Shown piece after piece: positions 8,062 through 17,120 of a stretch of 64,000 nucleotides of DNA. The number at the start of each line of letters is the position of its first letter. The first letter of the stretch is position 1. The translations under genes and the position numbers were made by a program. The notes below the pieces were generated by a model. That model was not told the origin of the DNA, ran no database searches, and saw only the letters and a program-made list of their open reading frames with translations. This DNA is from an uncultured Clostridiaceae bacterium (GTDB taxonomy: Bacteria; Bacillota; Clostridia; TANB77; CAG-465), in assembly GCA_947169155.1 (NCBI GenBank), contig CAMVON010000001.1, positions 124,001-188,000 of the forward strand. Direction: 5' to 3'.

Positions 8062-9267
8062 ATGAAGATATTAGTAATTAACTGTGGAAGTTCAACAATC
8101 AAATATCAACTAATTGATTTTGATAACAACAAAGAGGTAATCGCAAAAGGAAGATGCGATATGATAGGATATCCTGAATCTAATATGATTTATAACAATG
8201 TTAGAGATGGATACAAATCTAATTTTGATATTGCAATGCCAACTCACAAAGAAGGTATGCAAGTTTTATTTGATACTCTAATGGATAAAGAACACGGAGT
8301 AATTGAATCTCTAGATGAAATATATGCTGTAGGTCACAGAATTGTACAAGGTGGAGATAAATTTACTCATTCTGTACTAGTAGATGATAAAGTTATAGCA
8401 GACTTAGAAGAGTTATCTGAACTTGCACCATTACACAATCCTGGAGCTGTAATGGGAATTAAGGCAATGGTTGAGGTTGCACCATCAAAGAAGAATGTTG
8501 TTGTTTTTGATACTGCATTCCATCAAACAATGCCAAACTACAATTATCTATATGCAATAGACTATAAATATTATACAGAAAATAAAATTAGAAGATATGG
8601 ATTTCATGGTACTTCTTACCAATTTATTTTAGGAAGACTAGAAGAAATACTTGGAAAGAAAAAAGAAGATATAAATGCAATTGTATGTCACCTAGGTGGT
8701 GGGGCATCAGTATGTGCAATTAAAAATGGTAAATCATATGATACTTCAATGGGATTTACTCCACTTGAAGGATTAGTAATGGAGACAAGATGTGGAGACA
8801 TAGATGCTTCAATTGTACTTAAAATAATGAAAGATAATAATTATACTCCAGAACAAATGGATGAAATACTAAATAAAAAATCTGGAAGACTTGGACTTTG
8901 TGGAATCGGAGATCAAAGACAAATGATTCAAGCAGAACGTGAAGGAAATGAACAAGCAAAACTTGCAAGAAAAATTCAAACTCATAGAAACAAAAAATAC
9001 ATTGGTGCATATATGGCAGAATTAAACAGAGTAGATGCTATAGTATTTACTGGTGGTAATGGCGAAAATAATGCTTGTGAGAGAGAAGATATGGTATCAG
9101 ATATGGAATGTCTAGGAATTGAACTAGATAAAGATTTAAACAATGCTTCATCAGGAAAAGAAGCAAAAATATCTAAAGATTCATCTAAAATTGCATTATA
9201 TGTAATCCCAACTAATGAAGAAGTAGAAATAGCAAAACAAACAGTTGAGATTGTATCTGGATGTTAA
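8062..9267 (+). CDS. ackA: Acetate kinase
   Basis: Transfers phosphate from acetyl-phosphate to ADP, giving acetate and ATP. 401 aa, full length. ASKHA-fold landmarks are present: the N-terminal VINCGSSTIKYQL phosphate loop, GHRIVQGGDKF, VVFDTAFHQTMP, YGFHGTSY, the CHLGGGASVCAI nucleotide loop, and FTGGNGENN near the C-terminus. Strong GGGAGG SD. The final codons (GGATGTTAA) contain the ATG of the next gene, so translation of the two is coupled. Confidence 0.97.
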   Translation: MKILVINCGSSTIKYQLIDFDNNKEVIAKGRCDMIGYPESNMIYNNVRDGYKSNFDIAMPTHKEGMQVLFDTLMDKEHGVIESLDEIYAVGHRIVQGGDKFTHSVLVDDKVIADLEELSELAPLHNPGAVMGIKAMVEVAPSKKNVVVFDTAFHQTMPNYNYLYAIDYKYYTENKIRRYGFHGTSYQFILGRLEEILGKKKEDINAIVCHLGGGASVCAIKNGKSYDTSMGFTPLEGLVMETRCGDIDASIVLKIMKDNNYTPEQMDEILNKKSGRLGLCGIGDQRQMIQAEREGNEQAKLARKIQTHRNKKYIGAYMAELNRVDAIVFTGGNGENNACEREDMVSDMECLGIELDKDLNNASSGKEAKISKDSSKIALYVIPTNEEVEIAKQTVEIVSGC

Positions 9268-10469
9268 AAGATTTTATAGATACTATTAAAGATAAAAACA
9301 CAATATGGGTTATGGAAAATAGAGATAATGGAGATAGAATTTTTTCTAAATTTATTACTCCTAATCTATTTTCTTCAACCTATGTAATAGTATCGTGTGA
9401 GGTTGCATATATATTTGTTCATAAATTAGATGAAGGAAACATAGGGGATTTAGATAGAAAGTATTCTAAAGTATTTGTATATACTTCTGGTAGTGAACTA
9501 AAAGAAAAAATTGCTACAGTACTTAAAGAATTAAATTATCCTAAAAAAATGCTTGTATCATATTCTACAATGTCAGATGAAAATACAGATATTATAACTC
9601 ATAGTAGTTATTTAAGAATGACAAGAATTTTTAGAGGAATATATAGAGAAGCAGGAAAAAAAGTTAAAGTTAGAAGTGCTGAGATGAATATATATAATAT
9701 TTTATCTAAAAATAATAACGAGACACTTGAACGTTTAAGAAAACTTGCTACTCTTACAGATGAAATTTTAAAGTTATCTTTTGACAGTATTAAAGAAGGG
9801 CAAATGGAACTAGATATTGCTTATTCTACTAAAAAGATAATGAAGAAAGTAATGGAAGAAAATAAAGATAGACTTGGAATAGTTTCATATGATTTTGCTT
9901 GGGATATTTGTCCTATTGTTCTAGTTGGCAAAAATCTAGAAAAAGGTGGTCATGCAAGCCCAAGCAATACAAAAATTAAACGAGGAGATACTGTATATTA
10001 TGACTTTGGCGTAAAAGCTCAATTTGAAGATGGGGAAATTCTTTATACAGATATGCAAAGAATGGGATATATGCTAAAGAAAGGTGAAGAAAGTGCTCCT
10101 AAAAAAGTTCAACATGTTTTTGATACTTTAGTAGAGTCAATACAACTTGGAATGGAAGCAATGAGACCTGGAGTTAAAGGATATAAAGTAGATAATATTG
10201 TTCGTGGAATAATTAAAAAAGAATATGATAGAGATTATCCACATGCAACTGGTCATCCTGTAGGACACGAAGTACACGCAGCGGGTGTTTTAATTTCTAT
10301 GAAAGGTTCAAAGCGAGCTAATATGAAACTAGTTGAGACTGGTGTTTATACATTAGAACCAAGAGTAGATATACCTAATGGTGGATCTATAGAAGAAATG
10401 ATAGAGGTAACAAAAAATGGTGGCGTTCCTCTATGCAAAATGCAAAAACATATTTATTTAATTAAATAG
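9261..10469 (+). CDS. M24-family metallopeptidase (Xaa-Pro dipeptidase/aminopeptidase P type)
   Basis: 402 aa; overlaps ackA by 7 nt. The N-terminal half resembles a creatinase-N domain; the C-terminal half is a pita-bread fold. Metal ligands are visible in order: Asp in YYDFGV, Asp in YTDMQRM, His in GHPVGHEVHAAG, Glu in TLEPR, and Glu in IEEMIEV. It should be an active dinuclear-metal peptidase that removes or cleaves Xaa-Pro bonds in the cytosol. The N-terminal domain is diverged, so exact specificity is open. It sits with a second peptidase (M18), suggesting peptide recycling linked to fermentation. Confidence 0.87.
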   Translation: MLKDFIDTIKDKNTIWVMENRDNGDRIFSKFITPNLFSSTYVIVSCEVAYIFVHKLDEGNIGDLDRKYSKVFVYTSGSELKEKIATVLKELNYPKKMLVSYSTMSDENTDIITHSSYLRMTRIFRGIYREAGKKVKVRSAEMNIYNILSKNNNETLERLRKLATLTDEILKLSFDSIKEGQMELDIAYSTKKIMKKVMEENKDRLGIVSYDFAWDICPIVLVGKNLEKGGHASPSNTKIKRGDTVYYDFGVKAQFEDGEILYTDMQRMGYMLKKGEESAPKKVQHVFDTLVESIQLGMEAMRPGVKGYKVDNIVRGIIKKEYDRDYPHATGHPVGHEVHAAGVLISMKGSKRANMKLVETGVYTLEPRVDIPNGGSIEEMIEVTKNGGVPLCKMQKHIYLIK

Positions 10470-10479
10470 GAGGTAGAAA

Positions 10480-11871
10480 ATGAGTATAAAATATGAAAAA
10501 AAAGATGTTTATTCTACATTAGAAGAAAAAGATTTAGAAAATACTAATCTATATGCTAAAAGCTATATGGAATTCTTAGATAAAGCAAGAACAGAATATC
10601 TTGCAGTAGAAGAAGCAATAGAAATTTTAGAAAATAATGGCTTTATATCTATTGAAGAAAAAGAATATTTAGAGCCAGGAGATAGAATTTATTTTGTAAA
10701 TAAAAGTAAATCACTATATGTTGCTGTAATAGGTAATGATGAAATTGTAAAAGGTGTAAATATAGTTGGTGCACACATAGATAGTCCAAGACTAGATATT
10801 AAACCTATGCCATTAATAGAAAAGAGTGGTACAGCTCTTATGAAAACACAATACTATGGTGGAATAAAAAAATATCAATGGTTATCAATTCCACTTGCAA
10901 TGTATGGCGTAATGTACAATAAAGATGGAGAGAAGATAAAAATTGCAATAGGAGAAGATGAAAATGATCCAGTATTTACTATTGCAGATCTACTTCCACA
11001 CTTAGCTAAAGATCAAATGAATCATAAAGCAGATTCTTTTGTTGATCCAGAAAAAATGAGTGTAATTGTTGGTTCTCTAAAGGATAAAGACACAACTGAA
11101 TCTGAAAAGGTAAAACAAAATATTTTAAAATTATTAAATGAAAAATATGGAGTAGAAGAAATAGATTTTGCAAGAAGTGAAATATCTTTTGTACCAGCAC
11201 TTAAAACTAAGTTTATAGGGTTAGACAGAGGACTTATTGGTGGATATGGTCAAGATGATAGAGTTTGTGCGTATGCTACAATTAGAGCAATTATAGATAG
11301 TGCAGATGAACTTGGTGAAAGTATTTCAAAAACTAATATTGCAATGATTGTAGATAAAGAAGAAATAGGAAGTATAGGAACAACTTCTATGAATTCTCGT
11401 GCCTTTGATATGTTTGTAAATAAAATAATAGAAAAAACAAATAGCTTAGGAGTAGATAAATTAGAAGTATATTATAATTCAAGAGTTTTATCTGCAGATG
11501 TTACAGCTGGAATTAATCCAGAATATGAAGAAGTTCACGATATTCAAAATGGAAGTATGATAGGCTGTGGTATTTCTGTAGAAAAATATACTGGTTCTGG
11601 TGGTAAATATAGTGCAAGTGATGCAAATGCAAGCTATATGTCAGAAATAATGTCTCTATTTGATAGAAATAATGTTATTTATCAAGTAGGTACTTTAGGA
11701 AAAATAGAAAAAGGAGGTGGAGGCACTATTGCTTATATCCTTGCAGATAAAGGATGTGAAGTAGTAGATTGTGGTACTCCAGTACTTGCAATGCACTCAC
11801 CTTTTGAAGTTACATCTAAATATGATGTTTATATGACATATCTTGCATATAAAGCATTCTATAAGGATTAA
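10480..11871 (+). CDS. M18-family aminopeptidase
   Basis: Zinc aminopeptidase of the aminopeptidase-I/aspartyl aminopeptidase family, 463 aa, a normal length for the bacterial type. Visible signatures: GAHIDSPRLDIKP (first metal His/Asp), QYYGGIKKYQW, GGYGQDDRVCAYAT (bridging Asp), DKEEIGSIGTTSM (catalytic Glu pair), and the C-terminal AMHSPFEV His. Expected to form a large cytosolic oligomer that releases N-terminal residues from peptides. AGGAGG SD; 10 bp after the M24 gene and 2 bp before rodA, so part of the same operon. Confidence 0.94.
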   Translation: MSIKYEKKDVYSTLEEKDLENTNLYAKSYMEFLDKARTEYLAVEEAIEILENNGFISIEEKEYLEPGDRIYFVNKSKSLYVAVIGNDEIVKGVNIVGAHIDSPRLDIKPMPLIEKSGTALMKTQYYGGIKKYQWLSIPLAMYGVMYNKDGEKIKIAIGEDENDPVFTIADLLPHLAKDQMNHKADSFVDPEKMSVIVGSLKDKDTTESEKVKQNILKLLNEKYGVEEIDFARSEISFVPALKTKFIGLDRGLIGGYGQDDRVCAYATIRAIIDSADELGESISKTNIAMIVDKEEIGSIGTTSMNSRAFDMFVNKIIEKTNSLGVDKLEVYYNSRVLSADVTAGINPEYEEVHDIQNGSMIGCGISVEKYTGSGGKYSASDANASYMSEIMSLFDRNNVIYQVGTLGKIEKGGGGTIAYILADKGCEVVDCGTPVLAMHSPFEVTSKYDVYMTYLAYKAFYKD

Positions 11872-11873
11872 TA

Positions 11874-12998
11874 TTGTTTAAAAATTTATTAAGAAATACA
11901 GATTATATATTGCTAGTAGCAACTATTATTTTAGTTATAATTGGAGTAATTGGAATATATAGTGCAGGATATGGAGAAGTGGATGGCTCAAACACAGAGT
12001 ATCAAAAGCAACTAATTTGGTTTGGTATAGTACTTGTTATAGAAATCTTTTTATGGGCAATTGATACTCGTGCACTTGAGTTTATAGGTTATGCAATATA
12101 TGCAGTAAGTTTTGTACTGCTTATTGTAGTACTGGCAATGCCAAGTGTATTTGGTGCACATAGCTGGATATTGATACAAGGCTTTTCATATCAACCATCT
12201 GAACTTATGAAAATAGGTTATATTCTATGTTCTGCTAAAATAATGGCAATGTATTTAGAAAATAAAGAATCACCAAAACCAGATAAAAAGAAAAGCATAA
12301 TATTATTAGGAATAATTGTAGCATTATTTGTATTACCTGTATTTTTAATTATACTTCAACCAGACTTTGGAACAGCATTAGTTTATCTAATGATTACTGC
12401 TTTTATGATATATAAATTAGGATTAAAATATAGATATATTATTGGAGCTGTAGTAGTTGTATTAATACTTATACCAACGGTTTATAACTTTTTACCTGCT
12501 CATGCAAAAACAAGAATAGATGTTTTCTTAAATCCAGAACTAGATCCACTAGGAGATGGATATAATGCAATACAATCTAAAATTGCGGTGGGCTCTGGAC
12601 AACTGCTTGGAACTGGATTATTAAAGGGTTCTCAAACTCAGTATGATTATCTCCCAGTTCAGTCATCAGACTTTATATTCTCAGTAATTTCAGAAGAACT
12701 AGGATTTTTTGCTTCGTGTGGAGTAGTGATAGTATATTTGGTTATGTTACTAAGAGTTCTTAAAGCATCAAGAGATGCAAATAATTCTTATACAGCATTA
12801 GTAGCTATTGGTATAGCTGGAATGTTTGCATTCCATTTTATAGAAAATATTGGTATGACAATAGGGCTACTTCCAATTACTGGAGTTCCTTTACCATTTG
12901 TTAGTTATGGTGGAAGTAATTTACTTACATCTGGATTTGCAATTGGAATTATACTTAATATTACATCTAGAAAAAATGATGCTAGAATGTTTAGATAA
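11874..12998 (+). CDS. rodA: RodA, SEDS peptidoglycan glycosyltransferase
   Basis: SEDS-family polytopic membrane protein (about 10 helices) that polymerises lipid II for side-wall growth together with a class B PBP, here probably the PBP2 at 20770. 374 aa. The TTG start at 11874 has its SD (AAGGA) inside the end of the M18 gene. Key text: RIDVFLNPELDP, GSGQLLGTGLLKGSQ, LPVQSSDFIFSVISEELGF and the C-terminal LPFVSYGGSNLL motif. These and the context favour RodA over FtsW or SpoVE. It is separated from the mre operon and instead closes a catabolic operon, which is unusual. Confidence 0.91.
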   Translation: MFKNLLRNTDYILLVATIILVIIGVIGIYSAGYGEVDGSNTEYQKQLIWFGIVLVIEIFLWAIDTRALEFIGYAIYAVSFVLLIVVLAMPSVFGAHSWILIQGFSYQPSELMKIGYILCSAKIMAMYLENKESPKPDKKKSIILLGIIVALFVLPVFLIILQPDFGTALVYLMITAFMIYKLGLKYRYIIGAVVVVLILIPTVYNFLPAHAKTRIDVFLNPELDPLGDGYNAIQSKIAVGSGQLLGTGLLKGSQTQYDYLPVQSSDFIFSVISEELGFFASCGVVIVYLVMLLRVLKASRDANNSYTALVAIGIAGMFAFHFIENIGMTIGLLPITGVPLPFVSYGGSNLLTSGFAIGIILNITSRKNDARMFR

Positions 12999-13024
12999 TG
13001 ATAGTAATATCATTATCTTTTTTT
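12993..13024 (+). terminator. Terminator after rodA
   Basis: Ten-bp perfect stem AGATAATGAT (12993-13002) / ATCATTATCT (13009-13018), then a T-run. The rodA stop codon is inside the stem. Confidence 0.85.
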
Positions 13025-13025
13025 A

Positions 13026-13054
13026 TTGCAAAATGGCTAAAATAGTGATATAAT
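13026..13054 (+). promoter_or_regulatory. SigA-type promoter of the 79-aa gene
   Basis: TTGCAA (13026-13031), 17-bp spacer ending in TGA, exact TATAAT (13049-13054). Both a -35 box and an extended -10. Confidence 0.82.
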
Positions 13055-13110
13055 CTAACCCTACATTAATAATGTTGTACCTCAAATTTAATTAAAAAGG
13101 AGGGATCTGT

Positions 13111-13350
13111 ATGATTCTAAAAATAATTATTGGGATTGTCGTATACATCCTAATACTTGCATTAATTTGCATCTTTTTAAAAGGAGCAACTAAGAATGAA
13201 AGGGAGTTTGAAGAGCGTCAAGAGTATGAAAGAGTAATGAAGGAGTTGGAAAAAGAAGAGGAAGACAGAGAAATTGTAGATGCTGATATTGTTGAAGAAG
13301 AATACATCAGAGATGAAATCAGGGATGAAAGGAAAATTAAAAGACCTTAA
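13111..13350 (+). CDS. Small single-pass membrane protein with acidic helical tail (79 aa)
   Basis: Unrecognised. Residues 1-25 form one hydrophobic helix (MILKIIIGIVVYILILALIC). The rest is a highly charged, Glu/Arg/Lys-rich helix typical of a cytoplasmic coiled coil, ending KIKRP. AAGGAGGG SD. It has its own strong promoter and terminator, so it is a well-expressed stand-alone gene. It could be a membrane-tethered adaptor; there is no domain to name a function from. Confidence 0.8.
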   Translation: MILKIIIGIVVYILILALICIFLKGATKNEREFEERQEYERVMKELEKEEEDREIVDADIVEEEYIRDEIRDERKIKRP

Positions 13351-13365
13351 TCCATTACATATTTG

Positions 13366-13398
13366 AAAATATAGCCATTAATTTGGCTATATTTTTTG
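13366..13398 (+). terminator. Terminator after the 79-aa gene
   Basis: Stem around AATATAGCCA / TGGCTATATT (about 13367-13377 / 13384-13394) with a 6-nt loop, then a T-run. The T-run runs into the -35 box of the next promoter. Confidence 0.85.
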
Positions 13399-13424
13399 CG
13401 TTTTACATAAAAATAGTGTATAAT
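13396..13424 (+). promoter_or_regulatory. SigA-type promoter of the ASCH gene
   Basis: TTGCGT (13396-13401), 17-bp spacer, exact TATAAT (13419-13424). Confidence 0.75.
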
Positions 13425-13451
13425 ATACATGTTAAAATTGGAGGATAGGAA

Positions 13452-13790
13452 ATGAAGCATTATATGCATTTAAATGAGGAACCATTTGAAAAGATAAAAA
13501 ATGGTACTAAAACAATAGAAATGAGAATCTATGATGAAAAAAGAAGAAAAATGCATAAAGGCGATATCATAGAGATAGAAAATCGTTCTACAGGTGAGAT
13601 AATGACTGTTGAAATACTTAATATGTATGTATTATCTTCTTTTAGAGAAATATATGCAAAATGGAATAAAGTAGCTTTAGGATATAATGAAGAAGATATA
13701 GCTAAACCTGAAGATATGGAACAATATTATCCTAAAGAAGAAATAGAGGAAAATGGAGTTGTAGCAATAGAACTGAAAGTAGTTAAATAA
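13452..13790 (+). CDS. ASCH-domain protein
   Basis: 112 aa, a single ASCH (PUA-like beta-barrel) domain. The recognisable features are the N-terminal MHLNEEPFEKIKNGTKTIEM(R) helix and strand with the conserved Lys-Thr-Ile-Glu-x-Arg, and the KGDIIEIENRSTGE strand pair. ASCH domains bind RNA or modified nucleosides; relatives include amidohydrolases of acetylcytidine, but no specific activity can be assigned here. GGAGG SD. No terminator is evident before dusB, so read-through is possible. Confidence 0.87.
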   Translation: MKHYMHLNEEPFEKIKNGTKTIEMRIYDEKRRKMHKGDIIEIENRSTGEIMTVEILNMYVLSSFREIYAKWNKVALGYNEEDIAKPEDMEQYYPKEEIEENGVVAIELKVVK

Positions 13791-13899
13791 TGCTTTATAT
13801 GCTCAAATTTGCATTTTAATGAACTTTTATCTAGTTATTGAAATGTTAACTTATAATAGAATATATTTGTTTATAAGGCAAATTTGGAAAGGAAAAATA

Positions 13900-14874
13900 A
13901 TGTTAGAAAAATATATTAAACCAATTAAAATTGGAAATATTGAAGTAAAAAATAACATATTCTTAGCACCTATGGCTGGAGTTACAGATATACCTTTTAG
14001 AAAAGTATGTAGAAAGTTTGGCCCAGGTCTTACATTTACTGAAATGGCAAGTACAAAGGCACTTGAATTTAAAAGCGTTAAAACAGATAGAATTTTAAAT
14101 ATAATGGAAGATGAAAGACCATCTGTTGTACAAATATTTGGTAATGATAAAGATGTAATTAGACATACAATTGAAATGCTAAATGAAGATGACTCAATAG
14201 ATATTATAGATATTAATATGGGATGTCCTGCACCAAAACTTGTTAAAAATGGAGATGGAGCAGGCTTATTGCTACATTTAGATAAAGTAGAAGAGATTAT
14301 AAAAGAGGCTACAAGTGTATCTAAAAAACCAATTACAGTTAAAACAAGAAAAGGTTTTAATGATGATATTATTACTGCAGTAGAAGTTGCTAAACTATGT
14401 GAAAAATATGGTGTTGCAATGATTACTGTTCATGGTAGAACACGTGAACAATATTATAGTGGAGTTGCAGATTTAGATATTATTAAAGCTGTTAAAGAGG
14501 CAGTTAGTATTCCAGTAATTGGAAATGGAGATATAGTAGATGTTGAATCTGCTGAGCATATGTTTGAATATACAGGATGTGATGGTATAATGATTGCTCG
14601 TGGAGCACAAGGAAATCCTTGGATATTTAAGAGTATTTTAGAATGTAAAGACTATGTTCCAACAAAATCTGAAAGATTATCAATGATACTTGAACATATA
14701 GATAACGCACTTGAATATGAAACATATGAAAAAAATGCTGTGCTTAAGATGAGAAAACATATTGCCTGGTATTTAAAAGGAATTAAAAACAGTACTATTA
14801 TAAAAGATAGAATTAACAGAATGAATGATATTAATGAAGTTAAAAGGGCTTTAATTGAGTTTTTGGGAGAATAG
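13900..14874 (+). CDS. dusB: tRNA-dihydrouridine synthase (DusB/NifR3 type)
   Basis: FMN enzyme that reduces uridines in tRNA D-loops using NADPH. I use the ATG at 13900: it has AAAGGA 7 nt upstream, and the protein then starts like the family (MLEKYIKPIKIGNIEVKN). The frame is open from 13819, but those 27 codons include a TATAAT-like element (13852-13857) and resemble nothing. Landmarks: LAPMAGVTDIPFRKV, the INMGCPAPKLVKNGDGAGLL catalytic-Cys loop, KTRKGF, VHGRTREQYYSG and IGNGDI, then GCDGIMIARGAQGNPW near the FMN phosphate. 324 aa, full length. Confidence 0.94.
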   Translation: MLEKYIKPIKIGNIEVKNNIFLAPMAGVTDIPFRKVCRKFGPGLTFTEMASTKALEFKSVKTDRILNIMEDERPSVVQIFGNDKDVIRHTIEMLNEDDSIDIIDINMGCPAPKLVKNGDGAGLLLHLDKVEEIIKEATSVSKKPITVKTRKGFNDDIITAVEVAKLCEKYGVAMITVHGRTREQYYSGVADLDIIKAVKEAVSIPVIGNGDIVDVESAEHMFEYTGCDGIMIARGAQGNPWIFKSILECKDYVPTKSERLSMILEHIDNALEYETYEKNAVLKMRKHIAWYLKGIKNSTIIKDRINRMNDINEVKRALIEFLGE

Positions 14875-14892
14875 AAATATTCTCCTTTTTTG
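14866..14892 (+). terminator. Terminator after dusB
   Basis: Eight-bp stem GGAGAATA / TATTCTCC (14866-14873 / 14878-14885), GAAA loop, T-run. The dusB stop is inside the hairpin. Confidence 0.9.
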
Positions 14893-14921
14893 TTGAATTA
14901 TGGCACTTTTTTTGATATAAT
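14893..14921 (+). promoter_or_regulatory. SigA-type promoter of ylmH, directly abutting the start codon
   Basis: TTGAAT (14893-14898), 17-bp spacer ending TGA, exact TATAAT (14916-14921). Only 9 nt separate the -10 box from the ATG at 14931, so transcription should begin at or within about 3 nt of the start codon. Confidence 0.8.
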
Positions 14922-14930
14922 GTTTACATT

Positions 14931-15737
14931 ATGATAGATAAAGTTTCAAAGAGAAAATATTTAGAAAGAATACAAAACAAAGAAGAAAAGTTCTTTGTGG
15001 CAAACGTCTTAGATAAAGCATCAAAATATGAAAGAGAAAACTCTTTTGAGATGACTGGTTTTATGGATTTAAATGAGTTAAGACTTGCAAAAGAGGCATT
15101 AGGATATTTTGGCATAAATTATATTGTAAAAGGTATAAATGATGAGCTAGATAAGAAAAATATTTTATTTATTCCAGATTATATGGAAGGACTAGAAGAT
15201 AGTGTATATTCAGATAATGTTGTATGCATTAAGATTATACCTGAGTCTAAAGATAAACTATTACATAAAGATTTTATGGGGGCTATATATAATTTATCTG
15301 TAGAACGTGAATACTTAGGAGATATTATTGTTAAAGATAGTATAGCTTACTTTTTTACCATGAAATCTTTTGAAAAGTATTTTATAGATAATCTTATTTA
15401 TGTTGGAAAGTCTCCAGTTGAAACTAAAGTTATAGATATTTATTCTAAAGAAATTGAATCTTTATCTCAAAATTTTAAAGAAAAAGACTATATTGTTCCA
15501 TCAATGAGAGTAGATGCAATACTAAGTGAAGTATATACTCTTTCTCGTTCTCAAACAAAAGATAAGATAGAAAAGGGACATTTGTTTATAAATGATAAAG
15601 AACAATTCTTTCCAAGTACACCTCTAGAGAGTGGAGATATCGTCTCTTTTAGGCAATGTGGAAAGTTTAAGGTAGGAGAACAAGTTAGAACTACAAAAAG
15701 TGGAAATATAGTGTTACATATAAAGCAATATGCATAG
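14931..15737 (+). CDS. ylmH: YlmH-like S4-domain RNA-binding protein
   Basis: 268 aa. The N-terminal two thirds match the YlmH family (start MIDKVSKRKYLERI, then the MDLNELRLAKEAL segment). Residues about 188-265 form an S4 RNA-binding domain: MRVDAILSEVYTLSRSQTKD, then GHLFINDKEQ. YlmH binds stalled or free 50S subunits in ribosome rescue and was first noted in division-gene clusters; here it precedes mtaB instead. No SD precedes the ATG and the promoter lies 9 bp upstream, so the mRNA is probably leaderless. The next in-frame ATG would delete the conserved N-terminus. Confidence 0.9.
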   Translation: MIDKVSKRKYLERIQNKEEKFFVANVLDKASKYERENSFEMTGFMDLNELRLAKEALGYFGINYIVKGINDELDKKNILFIPDYMEGLEDSVYSDNVVCIKIIPESKDKLLHKDFMGAIYNLSVEREYLGDIIVKDSIAYFFTMKSFEKYFIDNLIYVGKSPVETKVIDIYSKEIESLSQNFKEKDYIVPSMRVDAILSEVYTLSRSQTKDKIEKGHLFINDKEQFFPSTPLESGDIVSFRQCGKFKVGEQVRTTKSGNIVLHIKQYA

Positions 15738-15747
15738 GGAGTGAAAA

Positions 15748-17070
15748 ATGAAAGTTGCATTTTATACATTGGGTTGTAAAGTAAACCAATATGAAACAGA
15801 TTTAATGATGAAAAGTTTTGCAGATCATGGATATGATGTTGTAGATTTTGAAGAAAAAGCAGATATATATGTTATTAATTCATGTTCTGTTACAAATTTG
15901 TCTACAAGAAAAACTAGACAATATTTGAGTAGAGCAAAAAAACAAGGTGGTATTGTTGTGCTTGCTGGATGTTATGCTCAAGAAATAGATAAAGATGAAG
16001 AGCTTTCAAATGTAGATGTAATAATTGGTAACCAAGAAAAGAACAACGTTGTAGAAACAGTAGAAAAATTTATTGAAAATAAAAAAGATAAAGAGAATAA
16101 TAACAATACTAAAGCTTTGTACAAAGTATCTAATATTGGAGAATTAAAAAGATATATTCAAGAGGATAAATTAGTAATTGGTAGAGAAGTTAGAGAAAGT
16201 ATTAAAATACAAGATGGATGTAATAATTTTTGTACATATTGTATTATTCCATATGTTAGAGGACGTATAAGGAGCAGAAGTATAGATAGTATTATTTCAG
16301 AAGTAAAATCTTTAGTAGCTTCTGGTGTTGGAGAAGTAGTACTTGTTGGTATTGAGATTGCCTCATATGGAAAAGAGCTTGAAGATAGTAATATTAGCTT
16401 AATAGATGTTATTGAAGAAGTTTCAAAAGTTGAAGGATTAAAAAGAATTAGACTTGGATCAATAGAGCCAAGGGTTTTAACAGATGAAAATATTGAAAGA
16501 CTTGCTAGTATTCCTAAACTTTGTCCACATTTTCATATTTCTGTTCAAAGTCTAGATAATAGTGTTTTAAAAAGAATGAATAGACATTACACTAGAGAAG
16601 ATATTTTTCATATTGTAGATAAAATTCGTGAAAATTTTGTAAACCCTGCGTTTACTTGTGATATTATAGTAGGATTTCCGGGTGAGACAGAAGAAGAATT
16701 TAAAAATACTTTAGATGGTGTAAATAGAGTAGATTTTTATGAGGTACATGCTTTTAAATATTCAAAGAGAAAATGGACTGTTGCTGCAAAAATGCCAAAC
16801 CAAGTAGATGGTAATGTTGCACATGATAGAAGCGAAAGATTAATAAGTCTTGCAAATGAACATAAACTAAAGTTCATAGCTAATATGCTTGGAAAAGAAG
16901 AGGATGTACTTGTAGAGTCACAAAAAGGAAATATAGCTCAAGGATATACATCTAATTATGTTATGGTTAAATTTGAAAGTGAAGAAAATGTATTTGGGAA
17001 ACTTGTAAAAGTTAAATTAGAAAAGATAGAAAATGATGTCATAATTGGACATGTAAATAACTTGAAATAA
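15748..17070 (+). CDS. mtaB: tRNA t6A37 methylthiotransferase MtaB
   Basis: Radical-SAM enzyme that converts t6A37 to ms2t6A37 in tRNAs reading ANN codons. 440 aa with the three-domain order of the family. The N-terminal UPF0004 domain carries TLGCKVNQYETD plus further Cys (NSCSV, LAGCYAQE) for the second iron-sulfur cluster. The radical-SAM core has the CxxxCxxC loop DGCNNFCTYCIIPYVRGRIR and later SVQSLDNSVLKRMNRHYT. A C-terminal TRAM-like barrel follows. The N-terminal CKVNQYE text separates MtaB from MiaB and RimO. AGGGAG SD; 10 bp after ylmH and presumably co-transcribed. Confidence 0.95.
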   Translation: MKVAFYTLGCKVNQYETDLMMKSFADHGYDVVDFEEKADIYVINSCSVTNLSTRKTRQYLSRAKKQGGIVVLAGCYAQEIDKDEELSNVDVIIGNQEKNNVVETVEKFIENKKDKENNNNTKALYKVSNIGELKRYIQEDKLVIGREVRESIKIQDGCNNFCTYCIIPYVRGRIRSRSIDSIISEVKSLVASGVGEVVLVGIEIASYGKELEDSNISLIDVIEEVSKVEGLKRIRLGSIEPRVLTDENIERLASIPKLCPHFHISVQSLDNSVLKRMNRHYTREDIFHIVDKIRENFVNPAFTCDIIVGFPGETEEEFKNTLDGVNRVDFYEVHAFKYSKRKWTVAAKMPNQVDGNVAHDRSERLISLANEHKLKFIANMLGKEEDVLVESQKGNIAQGYTSNYVMVKFESEENVFGKLVKVKLEKIENDVIIGHVNNLK

Positions 17071-17090
17071 ATAGTAAAAAGTTATATAAT
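17062..17090 (+). promoter_or_regulatory. SigA-type promoter of the mre operon
   Basis: TTGAAA (17062-17067) overlaps the last codons of mtaB; 17-bp spacer; exact TATAAT (17085-17090). No terminator separates mtaB from this operon, so some read-through is likely. Confidence 0.82.
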
Positions 17091-17120
17091 CATAAATGTT
17101 AAACGTGGAGGTTTGATTAT

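Noticed and set aside
13819-13899. N-terminal extension of dusB
   Set aside because: No SD, contains a TATAAT-like element, and does not resemble the family; ATG 13900 has a proper SD and a family-like start.
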